DNA from: Saprospiraceae bacterium
GTDB taxonomy: Bacteria > Bacteroidota > Bacteroidia > Chitinophagales > Saprospiraceae
DNA: 9,604 bases
Direction: 5' to 3'
Assembly: GCA_015494245.1 (NCBI GenBank)
Contig: WGBN01000117.1
Coordinates: 1 to 9,604, forward strand
The notes beneath the pieces were generated by a model. It was not told the DNA's origin, did no database searches, and saw only the letters and a program-made list of their open reading frames with translations. Each line of letters opens with the position of its first letter. Position 1 is the stretch's first letter. This document shows, piece after piece, positions 5,735 through 9,604 of this stretch. The position numbers were made by a program, and so were the translations under genes.

Positions 5735-6416
5735 ACGGCGATCTCTCCTGCTGCAAACTCACCAAACGCCGGGCATAATAAACGCTCATCCCCAATACCA
5801 CCAAAGCCAGCAAGACCAGCCAGTCGTACAACTCGTACTCCAGAAAAAAATCGTAAAGACCGTGAATCAAAATAGACAACAACAAGCCCTTTAGCAAGCC
5901 CCATACCGCGTGCTTCCGCTCATCAAAACGAGCCAAACCCGCATAATAACCCTGAACAACACCAAAAGCCGCATGAGCAGGTACCGCAGTGAATGCGCGT
6001 ACCAGAGTAGTCTCTATATCGTGCTTCCAGGCATAAGCGCCATTCTCAAAAGCAGCAAAACCCATGGCTATAAATACCGCATAGACAATGCCATCCATAG
6101 GCTCATTGAAAAAGGACGCCCTGTATGTCCACACGCCCAAAGGCAAAAACTTGCCAAACTCCTCTACAAAAGCCACAATCAAAAAGGCAAACAAAATCGT
6201 AGCCCAAAGATTGCCGGGATTCTCCAAACCTGACAAAGCCGCGTATTTCTCCAAATAGTAAACCGGTACCGCAATCAATACGCCCAATAAAAAGTGCAAG
6301 GCCAACACCACCCAATCCTCCTTCTCGTACTTGTCCAAATAGTACACGTACCAACACAACAGCAATGTCGGTACAATAGCTAAAACAAACTGAAAAATCT
6401 GTAGAAAAACACTCAT
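5727..6416 (-). CDS. prsW: PrsW-family intramembrane metalloprotease
   Basis: This 229-residue polytopic membrane protein has about seven or eight hydrophobic segments and the complete set of PrsW family motifs. These are EEFGK (E85-K89; the EExxK motif), FAAFEN (E124, N125), PAHAAFG (H148) and LIHGLYDFFL (H185, D189). These acids and histidines form the presumed metal site inside the bilayer. In Bacillus subtilis, PrsW makes the first cut in the anti-sigma factor RsiW. In Bacteroidota the targets are unknown, and no anti-sigma gene is next to this one. The ATG at 6416 is supported by the hydrophobic start and by a weak AGGA upstream. A structured leader of about 176 nt with a terminator-like hairpin precedes it, so regulation by attenuation or a small RNA is possible. 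The stop codon overlaps the convergent Gp37/Gp68 gene. Confidence 0.92.
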   Translation of the reverse strand: MSVFLQIFQFVLAIVPTLLLCWYVYYLDKYEKEDWVVLALHFLLGVLIAVPVYYLEKYAALSGLENPGNLWATILFAFLIVAFVEEFGKFLPLGVWTYRASFFNEPMDGIVYAVFIAMGFAAFENGAYAWKHDIETTLVRAFTAVPAHAAFGVVQGYYAGLARFDERKHAVWGLLKGLLLSILIHGLYDFFLEYELYDWLVLLALVVLGMSVYYARRLVSLQQERSPFK

Positions 6417-6500
6417 GCAGGTTTCCTTTGCTTCTCCAAAGTTCGGGAATCCTGCTTAAACAAGGGCAACTCCATCGCCCAAATGACAAGCATGCGCCAT
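6417..6500 (-). promoter_or_regulatory. prsW leader: two further hairpins up to the start codon
   Basis: Downstream of the terminator-like hairpin the minus strand can form GGGCGA/TTGCCC (6480-6475 with 6469-6464, one G-U, 5-nt loop). It can also form a second element where GCAGG (6455-6451) pairs with CCTGC (6421-6417), directly touching the prsW ATG, with CTTTG/CAAAG inside. The last helix would restrict ribosome access. No TAnnTTTG box is found between 6500 and 6417, so prsW transcription probably reads through from the promoter at 6627-6599. Confidence 0.4.
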
Positions 6501-6593
6501 AAAAATAGAAAGGGACCCCGAGAAGACCGACGTACCCCCCAGTGCCGGCACTTCTCAAAAGGTCCCTTGGAGACTTTCGCCTCCTTAATCGTT
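6501..6593 (-). ncRNA. Candidate structured small RNA or prsW attenuator
   Basis: Minus-strand RNA starting near 6593 first forms GGAGGC-GAAA-GTCTCC (6584-6569), a 6-bp stem closed by a GNRA tetraloop. It then forms, with no linker, a long hairpin whose base pairs AAGGGACC (6568-6561) with GGTCCCTT (6517-6510). Above an internal loop (AAAA opposite CC or GG), GAGAAG pairs with CTTCTC, under a 25-nt G-rich apical region (6550-6526). TCTATTTTT (6509-6501) follows, as in an intrinsic terminator. The GAAA loop exists only on the minus strand (TTTC on plus), which supports this direction. Size and fold do not match SRP, 6S, tmRNA or RNase P RNA as I know them. It may be a free RNA of about 92 nt or the 5' leader of prsW. 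Confidence 0.5.
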
Positions 6594-6598
6594 TGGTG

Positions 6599-6627
6599 CA
6601 AAAATAGACACACCTGCATATTCCAAA
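6599..6627 (-). promoter_or_regulatory. Bacteroidota-type promoter for the structured RNA and prsW
   Basis: TTTG at 6627-6624 and an exact TAnnTTTG box (TATTTTTG) at 6606-6599 are separated by 17 nt. This is the best two-part Bacteroidota promoter in the window. It predicts initiation near 6593, just before the first hairpin of the structured RNA. No plus-strand gene uses it. Confidence 0.6.
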
Positions 6628-6861
6628 AGACTAAGCCTCTATATAAATCCAACAAAAAATAAAACTTTATTAAAAAGTGTGACATTTGAAGGTGCAGACA
6701 TTTTGTCGCACGGCTCTGCCAAAAACGACAGAAAAAGCAGAAGAAGAACGCCAAAAAACAACTGGCACATCCTTTGAAGAAAAGCAATGGGGCTGCTCAT
6801 ACCCCAAAACAAAAAGATCTGAGCAGCTCAACAATTGCATGGAAACACAAAATCAAAAAAC
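6628..6861 (+). promoter_or_regulatory. htpG upstream region with inverted repeats
   Basis: This AT-rich stretch has no coding sequence that I can support and no exact plus-strand TAnnTTTG box. Visible elements are an inverted repeat GTGTGACA/TGTCGCAC (6677-6684, 6704-6711, one G-T) with a GACATTT direct repeat inside (6681, 6697). There are also two mutually exclusive leader hairpins, TGGGG/CCCCA (6788-6792, 6802-6806) and GGGCTGCTC/GAGCAGCTC (6790-6798, 6821-6829, one G-U). No CIRCE element (TTAGCACTC repeat) is present, and I find no convincing sigma-32-like promoter. Confidence 0.4.
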
Positions 6862-8712
6862 ATGAGCAAAGGAACCATCTCCGTACAAACCGAAGACATC
6901 TTTCCGATCATCAAAAAGTTCCTCTACTCGGAGCACGAAATATTTCTGCGCGAACTGGTCGCCAACGCCACAGACGCCACTTCCAAAATAGAAACCCTGG
7001 CAAGACGCGGGGAGTACAAAGGCGAATTGGGCGACCTCACCATACAAGTCATCCTGAATCCCGAAGAACGCACCCTCACCATCCGGGACAAGGGCATTGG
7101 CATGAGCAAAGAAGAGGTAGAAAAGTACCTCAACCAGGTCGCTTTTTCCAGCGCCAAAGAATTCCTCGAAAAATACAAGGAAGATGCCCGTATCATCGGC
7201 AAATTCGGCCTCGGCTTCTACTCCGCTTTCATGGTGGCCGACAAAGTGGAAGTCATCACCAAATCTTATCGCGAAAAAGAACCCGCCGTCCGCTGGGTCT
7301 GTGAAGGCAAACCCGAGTACGAACTGGAAGAAACCACCAAAGAAGAACGAGGCACCGACGTCATCCTCCACCTCGGAGAAGATGGAGAAGAATTCCTGCA
7401 AAAAGCACGCGTAGAGGGCCTCCTCAAAAAGTACTGCAGCTTCCTGCCCTATCCCATCCAGTTCGGCACACGCAAAGAAAAGCAGGAAAAAGACGGCAAA
7501 GAGACAGAAGTCGAAGTACCCAACATCATCAACGATACCCACCCCATCTGGAAGAAAAAACCGACAGACTTAAGCGACGAAGACTACCTAAGCTTCTACC
7601 AAAAACTCTATCCCTACAGCGAGCCCCCGCTCTTCTGGATACACCTCAACGTGGACCATCCCTTCCACCTCACAGGCGTGCTGTACTTCCCCAAGCTCAG
7701 CAACAACATCGAAGCCCAGAAAAACAAAATACAACTCTACGTCAACCAGGTCTTCGTTACCGATGAAGTCTCCCAAATCATTCCGGAATTCCTTACCCTG
7801 CTCCACGGGGTCATAGACTCCCCCGACATCCCGCTCAACGTATCCCGCAGCTACCTCCAGGGCGACCCCAATGTGCGCAAAATCGCACGCCACATCACCA
7901 AAAAAGTAGCAGACAAACTCAAAGAGCTCTTCGTCAAAGAACGCGAAAACTTCGAGCAAAAATGGGAGGACATCAGCGTATTCATCAAATACGGCATGAT
8001 CTCCGATGAGTACTTCTACGAAAAAGCCCTGGATTTTGCCCTCTTCAAAGACGTCAACGGCAAGTATTACACCCTCGAAGAACTCAAAGAAAAACTCAAA
8101 GACACTCAAACCGACAAACACGGCAAACTGGTACTGCTCTATACCAACAATCCCGAAAGCCAGCACCAACTGCTCGAAGCCTTGAAGTCATACGACTACA
8201 CCATCCTCCTCATGAAGGACATCATTGACAACCACTTCATGCAACACATCGAATACAAGGATGACAAACTGACTTTCAAGCGCATAGACGCCGATACACC
8301 CGACAAACTCATCGAAAAAGATGAGCAGCGCGAGTCCGTACTCAGCGAAAAAGAGCAAAAAACCGTACAGAAAATTTTTGAAGAGGTCGCCGGCAGCAAG
8401 CAAAACCTCAGTGTACAACTCAACCCCCTCTCACCGGAAGAACCACCCGTACTCATCACACAACCCGAATTCATGCGCCGCATGAGCGAAATGCAGGCCC
8501 TGCAGGGCGGAGGCATGGATTTTCCCGAATTCCTCAACCTGGTCGTCAATACCAACCACCCCCTCATCGCCAAACTGCTGAAAAAACGCAAAGAAGGACG
8601 CAAGGAAATGGCCTCCTACCTCGTCAACCTCGCCCTGCTCAGTCAGCAAAAACTGAAAGGAGAAGACCTCTCGGCCTTCTTTAAACAGACCATAGATATG
8701 CTCAACAAATAA
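6862..8712 (+). CDS. htpG: Molecular chaperone HtpG (bacterial Hsp90)
   Basis: This 616-residue cytosolic dimeric ATPase chaperone remodels client proteins under stress. The GHKL ATP-binding domain is intact: FLRELVANATDA (E31, N35, D38), RDKGIGM with D76 and G80, the lid glycines IGKFGLGF (112-119), and GTDVILHL. The middle domain includes NVDHPFHLTGVLYFPK and the catalytic-loop arginine region IDSPDIPLNVSRSYLQGD. The C-terminal dimerisation domain ends NLALLSQQKLKGEDLSAFFKQTIDMLNK. Length is close to the E. coli protein. I chose the ATG at 6862, giving MSKGTISVQTED. A TTG nine codons upstream would add residues that do not look like the family. It is monocistronic, with divergent prsW on the left and a convergent sigma factor gene on the right, and a strong terminator follows the stop. 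Confidence 0.98.
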   Translation: MSKGTISVQTEDIFPIIKKFLYSEHEIFLRELVANATDATSKIETLARRGEYKGELGDLTIQVILNPEERTLTIRDKGIGMSKEEVEKYLNQVAFSSAKEFLEKYKEDARIIGKFGLGFYSAFMVADKVEVITKSYREKEPAVRWVCEGKPEYELEETTKEERGTDVILHLGEDGEEFLQKARVEGLLKKYCSFLPYPIQFGTRKEKQEKDGKETEVEVPNIINDTHPIWKKKPTDLSDEDYLSFYQKLYPYSEPPLFWIHLNVDHPFHLTGVLYFPKLSNNIEAQKNKIQLYVNQVFVTDEVSQIIPEFLTLLHGVIDSPDIPLNVSRSYLQGDPNVRKIARHITKKVADKLKELFVKERENFEQKWEDISVFIKYGMISDEYFYEKALDFALFKDVNGKYYTLEELKEKLKDTQTDKHGKLVLLYTNNPESQHQLLEALKSYDYTILLMKDIIDNHFMQHIEYKDDKLTFKRIDADTPDKLIEKDEQRESVLSEKEQKTVQKIFEEVAGSKQNLSVQLNPLSPEEPPVLITQPEFMRRMSEMQALQGGGMDFPEFLNLVVNTNHPLIAKLLKKRKEGRKEMASYLVNLALLSQQKLKGEDLSAFFKQTIDMLNK

Positions 8713-8730
8713 ATGAAAAACGCTTCACAC

Positions 8731-9411
8731 TCAAACCCGCAGCTCGCATTGCCAAAGCTCGCGGGTTTGTTTTTCCCGCAGGTCCTCCTGCAACTTCTTC
8801 CGCAAATTGCGCTTGCCGTTTTGCAAATAAGACTTCACCTGCTTCAGGCTGTACCCCGTCTCTAAAGCAATCTCCTTGTAAGTCTTCCCCTCAAAAAAGA
8901 AAAGCTCAATGCAAATGCGCTGAGAATCCTCCAACTCCCAAAGACGCTTGTGCAACACAAGTTGCAAATCCCCTTCAAAAGGGTGTACACTGTTCGTGGA
9001 AAACGACCCCACACAGTCCACGAATTCTGCACTTTTTCTCTCCTCCAAAACGCAGGGAAGCAGCCTCTCAGCAACTTTTTTGCGCTCACGCAAAAGGGCC
9101 AGGCTCTCATTTCTGATGGCTTTCGCCAAATACCCGTTCAGGTTTTTAACCTCCTCAGCACACTCCCTCCACTTCTCCATCAGGTTCAAAAACAAGGAAC
9201 ACAACACGTCTTTCGCATCCTCTTCGTCCTGCAAATATTTAAAGGCAAGCCCGTATAAATGGCCCTTGTATCGCTGAAATAAGGCCCCCATATAAATGGA
9301 ATAACCGGTCAACTGGTACAGCCTGACCAGTTCTTCCCCGCTCATCATTTCCACCTCCCGCGATTTGCCGAAAGGCTCCATTTGTTTTCTCAAAGAATGT
9401 AGCGTACGCAT
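8731..9411 (-). CDS. ECF-type RNA polymerase sigma factor
   Basis: This 226-residue protein has the two-domain ECF layout. Region 2 spans about residues 27-80 (YQLTGYSIYMGALFQRYKGHLYGLAFKYLQDEEDAKDVLCSLFLNLMEKW). A middle linker is rich in Ser, Pro and charged residues (about 125-148). Region 4 spans about 155-205, with LEDSQRICIELFFFEGKTYKEIA and the helix-turn-helix ALETGYSLKQVKSYLQNGKRNLRKKL. The N-terminus is about 20 residues longer than a typical ECF factor, so the second Met pair (residues 22-23) is an alternative start. No anti-sigma gene lies downstream, where htpG converges, so its control is not visible. An adjacent partner is excluded within the window on either side, apart from the unread gene at 9575. 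The last 14 codons contain the htpG terminator hairpin. Confidence 0.9.
   Translation of the reverse strand: MRTLHSLRKQMEPFGKSREVEMMSGEELVRLYQLTGYSIYMGALFQRYKGHLYGLAFKYLQDEEDAKDVLCSLFLNLMEKWRECAEEVKNLNGYLAKAIRNESLALLRERKKVAERLLPCVLEERKSAEFVDCVGSFSTNSVHPFEGDLQLVLHKRLWELEDSQRICIELFFFEGKTYKEIALETGYSLKQVKSYLQNGKRNLRKKLQEDLREKQTRELWQCELRV
8732..8774 (+). terminator. htpG intrinsic terminator inside the sigma factor gene
   Basis: CAAACCCGC (8732-8740) pairs with GCGGGTTTG (8761-8769). AGCT/AGCT extends the stem past one bulged C, and TTTTT (8770-8774) follows on the plus strand. The hairpin begins 19 nt after the htpG stop codon. It overlaps the final codons and stop (8731-8733) of the convergent sigma factor gene. 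On the minus strand no T run follows directly, so termination is expected mainly for htpG. Confidence 0.85.
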
Positions 9412-9507
9412 CTGTAGTTTGGTTTGATACCCGAATATAAAATAAAACGGCTAACCCCACCTGTGCTATTACATCACGACACCCCACTCAAAAAGCAACA
9501 AAAAACA

Positions 9508-9540
9508 TTGAACTTTTCTCCCCAAAGCCCGTTACCTTTG
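9508..9540 (+). promoter_or_regulatory. Promoter for the gene at the right edge
   Basis: An exact TAnnTTTG box (TACCTTTG, 9533-9540) has a TTG at 9508-9510, 22 nt upstream. It predicts initiation near 9547 and a leader of about 28 nt before the ATG at 9575. The region 9412-9507 upstream also contains the start side of the sigma factor gene. There, TATATTCG on the minus strand is only a near match to the -7 box. Confidence 0.55.
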
Positions 9541-9574
9541 CAAATGCTCAAATCACTTCACAACCAACCTTATC

Positions 9575-9604
9575 ATGAGCCTCTTCAAGAAATCAGATAA
9601 AAGC
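9575..9604 (+). CDS. 5' end of an unidentified gene, cut by the window edge
   Basis: Ten codons starting at ATG 9575 read MSLFKKSDKS with no stop before the edge. The call is supported by the well-placed promoter box at 9533-9540 and by divergent orientation to the sigma factor gene. The ten residues do not identify a family. Confidence 0.55.
   Translation, partial: MSLFKKSDKS

Noticed and set aside
6501..6593. SRP RNA, 6S RNA or tmRNA
   Set aside because: The conserved SRP apical GGAAG/AGCA-type motif, the 6S central bubble layout and the tmRNA tRNA-like ends are not seen, and the length is wrong for 6S and tmRNA.
6658..6671. AATAAA/TTTATT inverted repeat
   Set aside because: Short, A/T-only arms in an AT-rich stretch are expected by chance.
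6103..6787. Minus-strand open frames across the prsW start and leader
   Set aside because: They are out of frame with prsW, Cys/Phe-rich, and cross the structured leader; they do not look like a protein.
6835..6861. TTG start at 6835 for htpG
   Set aside because: The extra nine residues (MHGNTKSKN) do not resemble HtpG N-termini. The ATG at 6862 gives the expected start.
6853..8649. Long minus-strand open frames opposite htpG
   Set aside because: These are Phe/Glu/Val-rich shadow translations of a GC-skewed, highly conserved htpG, with no family similarity that I can see.
9544..9600. 18-codon frame starting at ATG 9544, overlapping the last gene
   Set aside because: It is too near the predicted transcript start, out of frame with the ATG at 9575, and has no recognisable features. 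It could be a chance upstream frame.

Overview
The window looks like chromosomal DNA of a member of the Bacteroidota. Three things point there. Several intergenic regions carry the Bacteroidota-type -7 promoter box TAnnTTTG. The HtpG middle domain reads PLNVSRSYLQ, as I recall for that phylum, rather than the enterobacterial SRE form. There is also a short CAACCGA-type heptamer intergenic repeat. Most genes are about 50-60 % G+C by hand count on sampled lines. I cannot name the genus.

Layout. At 1-126 there is a non-coding tail with a five-copy heptamer repeat (86-120). At 127-3149, on the minus strand and read right to left, lie mscL (mechanosensitive channel), a strong intrinsic terminator, a LolC/LolE-type FtsX permease, and 6 nt later a secreted amidohydrolase-like protein that lacks the metal-binding HxH motif. 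At 3150-3319 is a divergent control region with a foldable three-way-junction element and two back-to-back -7 boxes. At 3320-5734, on the plus strand, is a tight four-gene run: dtd (D-aminoacyl-tRNA deacylase), a MazG-like nucleotide pyrophosphohydrolase, TcmP (three-Cys-motif partner) and a Gp37/Gp68-family (DUF5131) three-cysteine protein. The last two overlap by ATGA and are clearly AT-richer than their neighbours. At 5727-6416, minus strand, is a PrsW-type intramembrane protease whose stop overlaps the end of the Gp37/Gp68 gene. At 6417-6861 is 445 nt without a protein gene, holding a highly structured minus-strand leader or small RNA upstream of prsW and the htpG control region. At 6862-8712 is htpG (bacterial Hsp90). 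At 8731-9411, minus strand, is an ECF-type sigma factor whose last codons also encode the htpG terminator hairpin. At 9412-9604 is a promoter and the first ten codons of a plus-strand gene that runs off the window.

How the genes fit together. Much of the window is quality control and stress response: D-amino-acid proofreading (dtd), nucleotide-pool cleaning (MazG-like), osmotic relief (mscL), chaperoning (htpG), membrane proteolysis (prsW) and an ECF sigma factor. The TcmP-Gp37/Gp68 pair is the accessory part: a methyltransferase-like protein plus a putative Fe-S or radical-SAM-like protein, apparently spliced into the dtd-mazG operon. To my knowledge it has no established biochemical role, and it is the best candidate for an undescribed system here. 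The second candidate is the structured prsW leader RNA.
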